From positions 1,860,001 through 1,924,000 of the forward strand of contig NZ_VEBF01000001.1 in NCBI RefSeq assembly GCF_007676705.1: a stretch of 64,000 bases of DNA, read 5' to 3'. Below are positions 46,631 to 55,637 of this stretch, one piece after another (position 1 is the stretch's first letter; every line of letters starts with the position of its first letter). The notes below the pieces were generated by a model, which ran no database searches, had not been told where the DNA came from, and saw only the letters and a program-made list of their open reading frames with translations. The position numbers were made by a program, and so were the translations under genes. Source of the DNA: Paenibacillus xylanexedens. GTDB taxonomy: Bacteria > Bacillota > Bacilli > Paenibacillales > Paenibacillaceae.

Positions 46631-47686
46631 ATGAGTCATGCTTATCAGGTAATTATCGCTGGCTGTGGCGCCATGGCCAATACGTGGGCAGACTATGCTT
46701 TGCAAAGACCGGATACGGAAATCGTTGGGCTGGTTGATCTGTATGAACAGACAGCCACTGCTTTCGCTGCAAGACATGGTCTCACCTGTCCTACGTTCAC
46801 CGATATCCGTGAGGCCATTCAAGCGACCGGTGCGAATATCGTATTCGATGTCACGATTCCGGCGAGTCATTACGGCATTGCCATGACAGCGCTGAAGGAA
46901 GGGTGTCATGTCTTTGGCGAGAAACCCCTTGCGGAGTCCTTCTCCGACTGCACAGATATTGTGCAAACCGCTCACAGCACAGGACGCATTCAAGCCGTGA
47001 TGCAAAATCGCCGGTTCGATCCGCGTATCCGTGCCTATCAGCATCTCATTTCCGGCGGAGCTATAGGGCAGGTAGGTTATGCCGGGGCTGACTTTTTCCT
47101 CGGGCCACACTTCGGCGGATTCCGGGATCTGATGGATAGTCCGTTGCTACTCGATATGGCGATACATACGTTCGATCAGGCACGGTACATTCTCGGAGCC
47201 AATCCGGTATCGGTTTACTGCCATGAGTTCAACCCTCCAGGTTCCTGGTATCAGGGCAATGCAATGGCATTATGCATATTTGAGATGTCTGACGGGTCCG
47301 TGTTCAACTATCGTGGCTCATGGTGCGCAGAGGGCGTACCCACATCATGGGAAGCAAGCTGGCGCGTAACGGGTGAAAAAGGAACCGCCATCTGGGATGG
47401 TCATGATGATATCTATGCTGAGGTGGTTGCTGCGCAACACCTGGATGCCGACGGCAAACCATCCTTTTTCCAGCCAAGTGAGCGGATTGAAGCGGAACTG
47501 CCTGTCATGGACAAAACAGGACATCACGGCTGTCTCGAAGACATGTTCGCTGCGTTGGAATCCGGGCGATTGCCTGAGACCGATTGCAGTGATAACCAGT
47601 TTAGTATGGCCATGGTCCTCGCATCACTCGAAAGCGCCCGTACAGGACAGAAAGTGTTCATCGCCGATCTGCTGAAAAACACATAG
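46631..47686 (+). CDS. Gfo/Idh/MocA-family oxidoreductase
   Basis: 351-residue NAD(P)-dependent sugar dehydrogenase. The Rossmann motif is VIIAGCGAMANTWADYAL, the conserved EKP lies in VFGEKPLAES, and the C-terminal beta-sheet domain has LLLDMAIHTFDQARYILG with the His-containing catalytic HTFD. The ATG at 46631 follows GAAGGAGATGA; an upstream in-frame start at 46595 is not supported. It probably acts with the isomerase 75 nt upstream. Confidence 0.9.
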   Translation: MSHAYQVIIAGCGAMANTWADYALQRPDTEIVGLVDLYEQTATAFAARHGLTCPTFTDIREAIQATGANIVFDVTIPASHYGIAMTALKEGCHVFGEKPLAESFSDCTDIVQTAHSTGRIQAVMQNRRFDPRIRAYQHLISGGAIGQVGYAGADFFLGPHFGGFRDLMDSPLLLDMAIHTFDQARYILGANPVSVYCHEFNPPGSWYQGNAMALCIFEMSDGSVFNYRGSWCAEGVPTSWEASWRVTGEKGTAIWDGHDDIYAEVVAAQHLDADGKPSFFQPSERIEAELPVMDKTGHHGCLEDMFAALESGRLPETDCSDNQFSMAMVLASLESARTGQKVFIADLLKNT

Positions 47687-47714
47687 CGAAGCACATGTGT
47701 TTTTCGGTATAAAC

Positions 47715-47752
47715 AAAGCCCAAACTGCAAAGTTCAGCAGTTTGGGCTTTCT
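47715..47752 (+). terminator. Terminator of the isomerase-dehydrogenase operon
   Basis: Perfect arms AAAGCCCAAACTGC / GCAGTTTGGGCTTT, 8-nt loop, then CTTGTTTTTT. Confidence 0.9.
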
Positions 47753-47848
47753 TGTTTTTTACCCACTTCCCTTTCCTATACAAGGTTCTAAAAAAGTTTC
47801 TGATAAAAAGCGAAGTAGTGCAGGGGACGAAATCGATTCTGAAGAAAC

Positions 47849-47922
47849 GAAGTGCTCGCCTTTATCACCGGATTTCGACTTTACAAAAGTCGATCAGGAA
47901 ATCCGGGAATAACAGCGATCGA
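47849..47922. repeat. Inverted, degenerate copy 3 of the MITE-like core
   Basis: Read on the minus strand, ATCGCTGTTATTCCCGGATT, an inner hairpin CGACTTT/AAAGTCG and AAATCCGGTGATAAAGGCGA match copies 1 and 2. The flanking terminal repeats are not recognisable. The rest of the 47687-47989 gap shows only the operon terminator. Confidence 0.65.
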
Positions 47923-47989
47923 AAGAACGATTCGTAACCGGAACGGCTGCTTCGCGAGCAGTGAGCAATTTTTTTGAACTTTCATCATT

Positions 47990-49309
47990 TTATAGAATTC
48001 CTTTTTTCATTGCCTTGTACACCAGTTGCGAGAACAGGCTGTTGGACCAAGCAAACCATGGTCTGGTGAACGTATTGGGATCATCGGCGTGGAAGCCCTC
48101 ATGCATATATCCGGTACCTGCGTCCGTGTTTTCCAGCAGCTCAATCATGGCCAGCATTTCCTCGTCATTGTCTGCGGTTAAGCCCTGCATGGATAGCGCC
48201 ATGTGCCAGATGTATCCCGGAGGGGTATGCGGACTGCCAATGCCTTTGGCTACCTGCCCTTCATAGTAGAACGGATTCTCCTTGCTCAAAATGAATCGAC
48301 GCGTGTTCTGATACACCATGTCTTCGATCGAAGCATACTCCATATACGGAATGGACATTAGCCCAGGCGTGCCCGCATCATCCATCAGACAAAAGTTACC
48401 GTAACCGTCCGTCTCATAAGCATAAATCTGCCCATACTCTGGATGACGGTATGTACCGTACAGAGAAATACCGTGTCGTATCTCTTCTTCCAAACGAGCC
48501 ATTCGACTCACCAACTGTTCATCTCTGAACACCCACTTCGCGATCTCTCCCATCTGGCGCAATGTTACCGCAGCAAACATGTTCGCCGGAATATTATAAT
48601 GAAAATCACAGGCATCATCACTCGGACGAAAACCGGACCAGATCATGCCCGTATAATTCACAGGCATACCCAATCCTTCATTACGCAGCGTATCATGGGC
48701 TGGACAATTACGGCGCATGAACCGGTAAGGTGAACGCTCTGCGTGATGCTGTTCCGTCTCCCACAGGTGTAAGATATTCTCCATCACTTTCTTGAAGCGC
48801 TCGTCAAATATATCCGTCAGTTCCGTCTCCCGCCAATATGTATAAGCCAGCTTCATGGAGAAACAAAGGGAATCCAGCTCAAACTTTCGCTCCCACACCC
48901 AAGGTGACATCTCCGTCTCATCATTGGCATCCCAATGCCATCCATTCGCTGTTTCATTGAACGCATTTGCATAGATATCCATCTCAGCGTAGAATGTATG
49001 CCGTTTGATCAGGCCTCCGATAATACGCTGCAACTTCTCATCATCCTTCGCAAGCGGAACATAATGCATAACCTGCTCTACTGAATCCCTTAACCACATG
49101 GCAGGGATATCTCCTGTAATCACAAATGTTGTCCCATCATCGAGCAGCTTCGTGGTCGTTTCCAGCGTATTGGGGAAACAATTTCGAAACTGGGCCAGCA
49201 ATCTCGGCCTATGTTGCAAACGCTCGTCTGCCTCAGTCAGAATATCCTGCACAGCTTGCGGCAATTCCAGATGCGGCATGGCGATCTTCGGTAATCTGAA
49301 CTGTTCCAT
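47990..49309 (-). CDS. GH125 exo-alpha-1,6-mannosidase family protein
   Basis: 439-residue (alpha/alpha)6-barrel glycosidase formerly DUF1237. Typical segments are TFVITGDIPAMWLRDSVEQV, YANAFNETANGWHW, ERKFELDSLCFSMKLAYTYW, NYTGMIWSGFRPSDDACDFH, YIWHMALSMQGLTA and the end WFAWSNSLFSQLVYKAM. No signal peptide is seen, so it works in the cytoplasm, removing alpha-1,6-mannose from imported oligosaccharides. It faces the isomerase-dehydrogenase operon, and a LacI-type gene is divergent. No sugar transporter lies in the window. Confidence 0.9.
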   Translation of the reverse strand: MEQFRLPKIAMPHLELPQAVQDILTEADERLQHRPRLLAQFRNCFPNTLETTTKLLDDGTTFVITGDIPAMWLRDSVEQVMHYVPLAKDDEKLQRIIGGLIKRHTFYAEMDIYANAFNETANGWHWDANDETEMSPWVWERKFELDSLCFSMKLAYTYWRETELTDIFDERFKKVMENILHLWETEQHHAERSPYRFMRRNCPAHDTLRNEGLGMPVNYTGMIWSGFRPSDDACDFHYNIPANMFAAVTLRQMGEIAKWVFRDEQLVSRMARLEEEIRHGISLYGTYRHPEYGQIYAYETDGYGNFCLMDDAGTPGLMSIPYMEYASIEDMVYQNTRRFILSKENPFYYEGQVAKGIGSPHTPPGYIWHMALSMQGLTADNDEEMLAMIELLENTDAGTGYMHEGFHADDPNTFTRPWFAWSNSLFSQLVYKAMKKGIL

Positions 49310-49335
49310 GGATGTCGTCTCCTTTGAATTGGTTT

Positions 49336-49565
49336 ATTTAAGTTCAACTAATAATTTTTTACACCAGCACTCCGATTGCAGAATAACCTTCCGATCGCTG
49401 TTATCCCCAGATTTCTTGATTCCCATTTGAAAAGGGGAAATCCGGTGATAAAGGCGCAGCGTATGCTTCCGAAGTAGCTTTCTTGCAGAAAGCTTTTAGC
49501 TTCGCTTTTTCAATTTTTTTCTGTCCTCTCCGTTATCGTGTAAATGATTAGTTCAACTTATATAG
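49336..49565. mobile_element. MITE-like element, copy 2
   Basis: About 230 bp in the 49310-49790 gap. The left end (AAGTTCAACTAATAATTTTT, then TACAC) and the right end (GTGTAAATGATTAGTTCAAC, then TTATATAG) are imperfect inverted repeats. The interior shares TCGCTGTTATCCCCAGATTT, GAAATCCGGTGATAAAGGCG and CTGTCCTCTCCGT with copy 1, and has about 35 extra bases (near 49458-49500) that form their own hairpin (GCTTTCTTGCAGAAAGC). The remainder of the gap, 49566-49790, is A/T-rich and probably holds the promoter of the LacI-type gene. Confidence 0.7.
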
Positions 49566-49790
49566 ATTGGTTTAGATTGACTATATGACCCTAACTCTAT
49601 TGTTATTTTTGTTATGATAATTTATAATAACATTATTATTTGTAAGTGTACTGTGTCAGAAGATGATCGTCAATTCATAAAGGTCATCTCAATGAACAAT
49701 TCAATCCATTTTTTATATCTGCATTTTGCATCATTCATCAAGCCGCTCATTCGATTTATGCAAATTGCTTACATACAAAGGAGTAATGAT

Positions 49791-50852
49791 ATGTCACGTA
49801 AAGTATCCATTCAGACGCTGGCTGACCAGCTCGGATTATCCAAATATGCCGTCTCCCGTGCACTCAGCGGCAAGACGGGCGTCAGTGAAGCGACACGCGC
49901 ACGGGTACTGGAACTCGCTCGGGCTCTGGGGTATCGCCAAAGCACTCCAGGTACTAGCAATAGTCCTGCTGCTGCAAACCATGCAGATCCGTCCGATCCA
50001 CCGTTCGCTCTCATATGCATGAATCAGCTCAACCGTGGTGAACCCCACTACTGGCAGCGTGTTCTGTCAGGCATGATCTCCGCCTGTAATGAACGCGGTT
50101 GGCATCATGCGATTGTATCTCCCTCACTCGGAGTGACGGATGAGAACACCTCTCCCGAAAAAGCTATTGCTCCACATTTGGACTGGGAACGTTGTGCCGG
50201 CATTATTGTCATGGGCGCTTTTCCTCATCCGGTTCTGCAACGACTCTCTCAGACCGGCCGTCCTATTATTCTGGTAGATCATCAGGAACCACTGCTGAAT
50301 TGTGATACGATCAGCCATGATAATCTGGAAGCTGGCATCACCGTGGCGAGATATCTAATGTCTATGAATTGCCGACGAATTGGCCTAATCACAGATGATG
50401 GTCGTGCTGCCAGCTTCGCGCAGCGGAAGATCGGCATTGAACTGGCTCTGAACCATTTTCATGTGGACACCAGTCACACTACCAGCTTCAGGGAATGGAA
50501 TATTCCTTATGAGAACGGAGAATGGGTTAACCCGTTGGCTACTACAATTCAAAATATGCCAGATGACGAGCGCCCTGATGCCTGGATCGGTGTTAATGAT
50601 GATATTGCCTTGCAGTGGATGCACAAATTACAGGAGATGGGCATCTCCACGCCTAAAGATTGCCTTGTCATCGGTATCGACAATGTACATTCTGCAGTTA
50701 CGTCCTCCCCGCCTCTGACCACAGTTAATCTGTGCAAAGAGGAACTCGGACAGCGCGCCGTCGAGGCTTTACAACGTCGGATCGAACGCCCGGGAACGCC
50801 GAAGGAAACCGTCATGTTATCGACCACGTTGATTCCAAGGGAATCGGCTTAA
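49791..50852 (+). CDS. LacI-family transcriptional regulator
   Basis: 353 residues. The N-terminal LacI HTH (VSIQTLADQLGLSKYAVSRA, LSGKTGVSEATRARVLELA) is followed by a periplasmic-binding-protein-like effector domain (CAGIIVMGAF, LVDHQEPLLNCDTISHDNLE, VIGIDNVHS, TTVNLCKEELGQRAVEAL). The ATG at 49791 with AAAGGAG upstream starts exactly at the HTH; the open frame extends to 49614 without support. It is divergent from GH125, a likely target. Confidence 0.92.
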   Translation: MSRKVSIQTLADQLGLSKYAVSRALSGKTGVSEATRARVLELARALGYRQSTPGTSNSPAAANHADPSDPPFALICMNQLNRGEPHYWQRVLSGMISACNERGWHHAIVSPSLGVTDENTSPEKAIAPHLDWERCAGIIVMGAFPHPVLQRLSQTGRPIILVDHQEPLLNCDTISHDNLEAGITVARYLMSMNCRRIGLITDDGRAASFAQRKIGIELALNHFHVDTSHTTSFREWNIPYENGEWVNPLATTIQNMPDDERPDAWIGVNDDIALQWMHKLQEMGISTPKDCLVIGIDNVHSAVTSSPPLTTVNLCKEELGQRAVEALQRRIERPGTPKETVMLSTTLIPRESA

Positions 50853-50924
50853 CTGGAGAGGATAAAAGCTCTCTTTGGATGGACATATTCATTGGATACT
50901 TCCTTTCCTTCCTCAATCTGAACC

Positions 50925-50970
50925 ATACGAAAGAGGCCCCGCATATCATTTTGCAGAGCCTTTTTCGTAT
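50925..50970. terminator. Terminator after LacI-type gene
   Basis: Arms ATACGAAAGAGGC / GCCTTTTTCGTAT (one mismatch) around CCCGCA/TGC pairing; T-rich in both directions. Confidence 0.7.
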
Positions 50971-51079
50971 ACTTTATATGTCTATCTAAACTTCCAGAAT
51001 CCAATCTATTGATCCATACTTATGCCATTCATTCAAGGCTTCATTTACCTCATGGCTGAGGATTAAAAAGTACTAATTG

Positions 51080-52705
51080 CTATTTCAACCAAGGCAGACT
51101 ACTGTACGACGGAAGATCCACTTCCCAATTCACATCCCGATACTCTCGATTAACCACCGTTCTTTTCAAAGTGAATTTTGTACCCTTTTCTTCGTTAAAA
51201 CCCCGAATTTTCAATTGCAGGTCATCTTCAACGTATTCACCGTTATTATTAGGCTGATCCGGATGACCGATCACTTCAACAGGATACTCTTTTCCTTCCG
51301 AATCTACTGCCATCCAGCGATCACCCATGAAGGCATTTCGGAACGTCCCACTTCCCTTTAGAACTAGTGAATACCCTTTCTTTACATCAATCTTCGGAGG
51401 ATCATATGATTCCATCACTGGCTCGTAATCAAAATCATAGATTAATATTTTATCTCCAAGCTGTTCAAATGCTACAAAAGTATAAAATTTAGTGTCGTCC
51501 TTACGCCTTTTTTCCAGTTTTCCCAAATCAACTTCCACTGATTTCTCTTCCCTCACAGGAATCGTGTAACCGTCCAAAACAAAGCGAATATCCTTCGCAT
51601 CTACCGTTACTAATGCAGGGTCCCATGTCTCCGACAACTTCAACGGCCCACCATTCCTTAATTCACTCAGATCTTGGAGCCGAAACTTGGCTTGACGGGC
51701 ATCTGGTCTTATCCCATTGAAAATTCGGTATTCATTTGTTTCAGGAACCTCAAGATGGTAGATGATGCTCATATAGTTCGCCCAATCCTCATCAACTTTG
51801 GCACGAAGTTCATCATCCAGACTCACATTCAGGTCAAGCCGGGTTCCGTTTGGCGTGCGTACAAGCTGGGTCATATCGAGCTTTAGCCCTTCTGGCGTCG
51901 TATATGTGTTATCCATAGAATTTTCAACAGCCAATGATTTGGCTTTGGTCATATCGATATTGAATTTGAAGCTCCAATCCACCGTAACATCTCTATCTTC
52001 GTAGGATTTCTTCTCGTAATCATAATATCTGCCCACATTTAAATTACGAAGTTCACCCCGCACGACCACTTGATCCGGAATTTCATCATGGAACTGGAAT
52101 AACAATCGTTCAGTTACGGAACCCTTAGTTCTGGTATCTCTTGCAAGAGTAGCAACCTGTCGCCCCTCTTCATCCGTAACATGAATTCTCCCCATCGCAG
52201 ACAGTGACCGTGATAACCCTAATCCATCAGGTGTTGTTTGTTGCATGGTCATTACCATATGAGATCGGTCTACAAGCACGTCTTCAATTTTAAGCGTGTA
52301 GCCCTGGTCATTGATATTGATATCCGGATTAACCACAAGTCCGAGAGGTTTAAGACGTTTATAATCATCTGCAAAATAGGAATATTTCAACTCTTCCGGC
52401 ACAGGCATGTTCGGTAGCGGGGGACGATCCACAGCGCTCACTGAGGGGGAGGATGGCTCTGTCGTAAGGTCAAAAGCAAACCAGGCCCCTCCCGCAAGAA
52501 TCACAACTGCCGCTGCGGCGATTCCAGTCCGGCGCATCCAATGCGCTCTCATGGATTTTTTCACGAATGGATACTGATCTTCTCCACTTTCCATAGACAC
52601 GCCATCCAGCTTCTGCATGACCTTAAGCGTAAAATCCGCATCCGGCTCCTCTCGATACAAATGCTCTTCCCACAACCGATCTTCATCCTTTGAAATAGGC
52701 TTCAT
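51080..52705 (-). CDS. DUF4179 membrane protein, probable anti-sigma factor
   Basis: 541 residues: a cytoplasmic N-terminus of about 60 residues, one TM helix (RTGIAAAAVVILAGGAWFAF) and a large extracellular beta-rich part with the DUF4179 pattern (VNPDININDQGYTLKIEDVL, DQVVVRGELRNLNVG). The gene overlaps the end of the ECF sigma gene by 23 nt, so it is translationally coupled. This arrangement marks it as the transmembrane anti-sigma or sensing partner. The signal is unknown. Confidence 0.85.
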   Translation of the reverse strand: MKPISKDEDRLWEEHLYREEPDADFTLKVMQKLDGVSMESGEDQYPFVKKSMRAHWMRRTGIAAAAVVILAGGAWFAFDLTTEPSSPSVSAVDRPPLPNMPVPEELKYSYFADDYKRLKPLGLVVNPDININDQGYTLKIEDVLVDRSHMVMTMQQTTPDGLGLSRSLSAMGRIHVTDEEGRQVATLARDTRTKGSVTERLLFQFHDEIPDQVVVRGELRNLNVGRYYDYEKKSYEDRDVTVDWSFKFNIDMTKAKSLAVENSMDNTYTTPEGLKLDMTQLVRTPNGTRLDLNVSLDDELRAKVDEDWANYMSIIYHLEVPETNEYRIFNGIRPDARQAKFRLQDLSELRNGGPLKLSETWDPALVTVDAKDIRFVLDGYTIPVREEKSVEVDLGKLEKRRKDDTKFYTFVAFEQLGDKILIYDFDYEPVMESYDPPKIDVKKGYSLVLKGSGTFRNAFMGDRWMAVDSEGKEYPVEVIGHPDQPNNNGEYVEDDLQLKIRGFNEEKGTKFTLKRTVVNREYRDVNWEVDLPSYSSLPWLK

Positions 52706-53258
52706 ACGTAGCTAAACCTCCTTTGCGTTCCATTTGCTTCCTCAGCGTTTTTTTTCCGCGATAAAGGGCGTTGCGCACTTTGGTTGAACTCATGCCTGTA
52801 ATGTCTGCAATCTCTTCATAGCTCAACTCGTTTGTGTACTTCAGTAATAACACCAGGCGATACGATTCAGGTAACTGTTCGAGCTGTCGATATATTTCAC
52901 GCTGCATCTCTTTATGCAGCACACGTTTTTCCGGTGTTTCATTACTGACAGGTTCGATCCCTTGATCGACCGGAGACATGACGGGTTTCTTTTCCCGTAT
53001 AAAATCCCGCATCCGATTCACCGCAATGGTGTACACCCACGACGAGAAACGACTTCCCTCCCGCCGCGACGGGAGATAGCGATAGATGCGAATAAACGTA
53101 TCCTGAGCGAGATCCTGTGCATCCGGATGACTCGCGCCCATTCCGCGCATGATGCCGTAGACTTTATTTTTATATCGATCCACAAGCACGGAGAACAACT
53201 GCTTATCCCCTGCAACAATGCGCTGAATAAGCTCCTCCTCCGGTATCTGTTGAGTCAT
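52683..53258 (-). CDS. ECF RNA polymerase sigma factor
   Basis: 191 residues from ATG 53256-53258, which has AAGGGGGA 5 nt upstream; the open frame runs 28 codons further without a ribosome site. Region 2 has DAQDLAQDTFIRIYRYLPSR and FSSWVYTIAVNRMRDFIRE; region 4 has LPESYRLVLLLKYTNELSYE and TGMSSTKVRNALYRGKKTLR. SigW/SigV-like. A CGTC motif at 53306-53309 on the minus strand with an A/T-rich continuation could be the -10 of an autoregulated promoter, but no convincing -35 is seen. Confidence 0.9.
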   Translation of the reverse strand: MTQQIPEEELIQRIVAGDKQLFSVLVDRYKNKVYGIMRGMGASHPDAQDLAQDTFIRIYRYLPSRREGSRFSSWVYTIAVNRMRDFIREKKPVMSPVDQGIEPVSNETPEKRVLHKEMQREIYRQLEQLPESYRLVLLLKYTNELSYEEIADITGMSSTKVRNALYRGKKTLRKQMERKGGLATYEAYFKG

Positions 53259-53340
53259 GTAATCCCCCTTCTCTACAGCTTCCATGCATGGTTCTGTACT
53301 ATATAGACGGAAGCCGTTCCCGAAACCTCTCACTTTATCC

Positions 53341-53385
53341 AAAAAAAAGAATTCGCCCTTATCGGCGAAGCCGACTGGGTGAACT
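53341..53385 (-). terminator. Terminator of the mug-like gene
   Basis: Minus strand: stem GAGTTCACCC / GGGCGAATTC with an inner CGGC-TTC-GCCG hairpin, then seven to nine Ts. It separates the glycosylase gene from the ECF promoter region. Confidence 0.8.
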
Positions 53386-53459
53386 CTGAATACACATATG
53401 TTAATTCCGAAGCACGATTCTCTCTATAGATGACCTTGGAGCTGCACTTGTTCTTGCCT

Positions 53460-53975
53460 TTAATCTTCCCTGTTCTTCTCCGCAACAAAATCAGCAAGCT
53501 GTGAATAGATAGCCACAATCTCATCCATCGACATGCGCACGAGTCCACTGGACGACGGAGCGACGAACTCCTGGATCTCCTTGACGACCGGTTCATCCTG
53601 GAATCCCCATTGCACTTTGGCGCGCTTGCTGTACTGGGTGTATACCCCTTTCCCAACAAAACAGGCGATATCCGGTCGATATTTCTCCAGCTTTTGCCGT
53701 AAAATCTGTCGTCCTTCTGCGTACTCTCCCTTCGTAATATCCTCCATGCCTCTGGTGGGCCGGGCCACGATATTAGTAAATCCATATCCCAGCTTCAGCA
53801 GTTCGCCGTCCTCCTGTGCATCGTATAAACGCGGGGTCAATCCCGACCGTTCAAGAATGCGCCAGAAGCGATTGCCCTTGTAGGCATAGTGGTGTCCGGT
53901 TTCACCTGACGTAATGCTCGGATTAAATCCGATAAACAGAATGGATAAACCAATATCCAGATGATCTGGAATCAT
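53460..53975 (-). CDS. G/U mismatch-specific DNA glycosylase (Mug family)
   Basis: 171-residue DNA repair enzyme removing uracil or ethenocytosine from mismatches. The motif LFIGFNPSITSGETGHHYA carries the catalytic Asn, and APSSSGLVRM corresponds to the second DNA-wedge motif (NPSGLNR type). The ATG at 53973-53975 is preferred, with AAGGGGG 9 nt upstream; the open frame extends to 54005. Monocistronic. Confidence 0.88.
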   Translation of the reverse strand: MIPDHLDIGLSILFIGFNPSITSGETGHHYAYKGNRFWRILERSGLTPRLYDAQEDGELLKLGYGFTNIVARPTRGMEDITKGEYAEGRQILRQKLEKYRPDIACFVGKGVYTQYSKRAKVQWGFQDEPVVKEIQEFVAPSSSGLVRMSMDEIVAIYSQLADFVAEKNRED

Positions 53976-54136
53976 AATGGGAGACCCCCTTATCTTTTTT
54001 AGCATTTCGATCGATATCTTGCTGATTGAAAGTCACTCTTTGGATTTATGCAAAATGCTCGTCTATAAAATGATATAATGAGCAAAGCATTTTCGAAACC
54101 GGATTGAAATTTTCATGAAAAAGGAAGCTGAAACTG

Positions 54137-55057
54137 ATGATTGCAGACATCATGCTAGAAGTCGTCCTGCCCGTCTTTCTCCTGATCGCCGTAGGGTCCT
54201 GGATGCAAAAAGTGTTCAAGCTGGACTTGTACACACTCGCCAAAATCAATTTCTATTGTATTACCCCCGCAGCCGTCTTTATGAGCATGTATCACTCGGA
54301 TATGTCGGGCGAACTGCTCGGGACCGTGACACTCTTTTACGCAATATATGTATTGATTCTTTATATTGTAGGTTCTATATTTGCGCGTTCACTTCGGATG
54401 AATAAAGGCATGAAGGCTGCCTTCAACAACAGTATTATGCTGGATAACGCAGGCAACTATGGTCTGCCCATCAATGCACTCGTATTCCGCGGTGATCCAC
54501 TGGCCTCTTCCATTCAGGCATTGGTGATGTCTTTGCAGGCATTACTGACCTTCACCTATGGCGTATTGTCCATACAGGGAGCGAAGCTCAAGGGCAATTA
54601 CCGTGCGGTGATTATTGGATTTCTTAAAATGCCCGTTCCGTATGCACTCTTGCTGGGGATTCTGTTCCACATGTGGAAGGTTCCCTTGCCTACGTTCCTG
54701 TCCATGCCGCTGACCTATGCGCAGCAAAGTATGGTTGCCGTGGCGCTTCTGACACTCGGAGCACAGATTGTTAAATATCCCATCAGATTGTATCGTCTTG
54801 ATGTGTATATTAGCACATTTTTGCGTCTTCTGATTGGCCCGGCTATCGGGATTTCGATTGTGCTTCTGCTTGGATTGGAAGGTATCGCTGCACAGGCACT
54901 CATTATCGCTTCAGGTATGCCTACTGGTGTTAATGCATCCATCCTGGCGGAAGAATACGATAATGAACCCGATTTTGCAGCCCAGACAGTACTGATCTCA
55001 ACGTTGCTCAATATCATTACGATTACGGCACTGATCTCTTATGCCAAAACGTTCTGA
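54137..55057 (+). CDS. AEC-family transporter (auxin efflux carrier/malate permease type)
   Basis: 306 residues with about ten TM helices. Family elements are VVLPVFLLIAVGSWM, the conserved LDNAGNYGLPINALVF in the first half and SGMPTGVNASILAEEYD in the second half. Bacterial members export malate, malonate or other organic anions; the substrate is unknown. AAGGAAG is 7 nt before the ATG. Confidence 0.88.
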   Translation: MIADIMLEVVLPVFLLIAVGSWMQKVFKLDLYTLAKINFYCITPAAVFMSMYHSDMSGELLGTVTLFYAIYVLILYIVGSIFARSLRMNKGMKAAFNNSIMLDNAGNYGLPINALVFRGDPLASSIQALVMSLQALLTFTYGVLSIQGAKLKGNYRAVIIGFLKMPVPYALLLGILFHMWKVPLPTFLSMPLTYAQQSMVAVALLTLGAQIVKYPIRLYRLDVYISTFLRLLIGPAIGISIVLLLGLEGIAAQALIIASGMPTGVNASILAEEYDNEPDFAAQTVLISTLLNIITITALISYAKTF

Positions 55058-55062
55058 ACATA

Positions 55063-55109
55063 AAAAAACAAGTCCATGACCCATGAACAGGGTTGTGGGC
55101 TTGTTTTTT
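55063..55109 (+). terminator. Terminator of AEC transporter gene
   Basis: Arms AAAAAACAAG / CTTGTTTTTT with further CCA/TGG and ACCC/GGGT pairing inside. Probably also serves the convergent small gene. Confidence 0.85.
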
Positions 55110-55121
55110 GAAGTGCTAAAA

Positions 55122-55373
55122 CTATGATTCAAACGTCGTTCGTTCCGGGAACTTGCCGCCTTCCCTGAATAAACATCGTACCAGTCGCTGCGCGGCTCGG
55201 TTAAAGAAAAAACTCGGACTTACCCCATCCACCTGGACAGGTTCCAGTTCCCTCACACTTTCCTTGATCTTATTCATCTCAATGAGCCCCATCTTGCGCT
55301 CATTCGGTCCGAATCGATAAATAACCTTCTCATCGTCCTCCGTCTGTTTCACCAGAAGAATCATAGATGCCAT
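55122..55373 (-). CDS. Small conserved-looking hypothetical protein
   Basis: 83 residues: MASMILLVKQTEDDEKVIYR, a basic middle, and SPSFFFNRAAQRLVRCLFRE near the end. The beta-then-helix pattern and a GGGGG ribosome site make it a plausible gene, but the family is not recognised. No TM helix or signal peptide. Confidence 0.6.
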   Translation of the reverse strand: MASMILLVKQTEDDEKVIYRFGPNERKMGLIEMNKIKESVRELEPVQVDGVSPSFFFNRAAQRLVRCLFREGGKFPERTTFES

Positions 55374-55637
55374 ACAGGTTACCCCCTATCGTTACGTTAT
55401 GAGATTCCAGTAATCGCTTGCCTACTATAATTATTACCCACATTCTAGTGGAAGGATATAGGACTTAAGTTAGTTATACCAAAATTAAATATCCTGATAT
55501 AAAGATTCTCTGAAATGAGTCGTTAGGCTCACAAACACCGTGTTCACACTATCCTTATAGATAGTCACTGTCATGAAAGTGCGTACTGCCCAAGTTATTT
55601 TTCTCCGTTTATCTTGAATTCCAAAGGAGAGATACAT

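Noticed and set aside
53306..53331. Full ECF promoter (-35 and -10) for the sigma factor at 52683-53258
   Set aside because: CGTC is present, but no GAAC/GTAAC-like -35 lies at 16 nt, so it is noted only as a possible -10.
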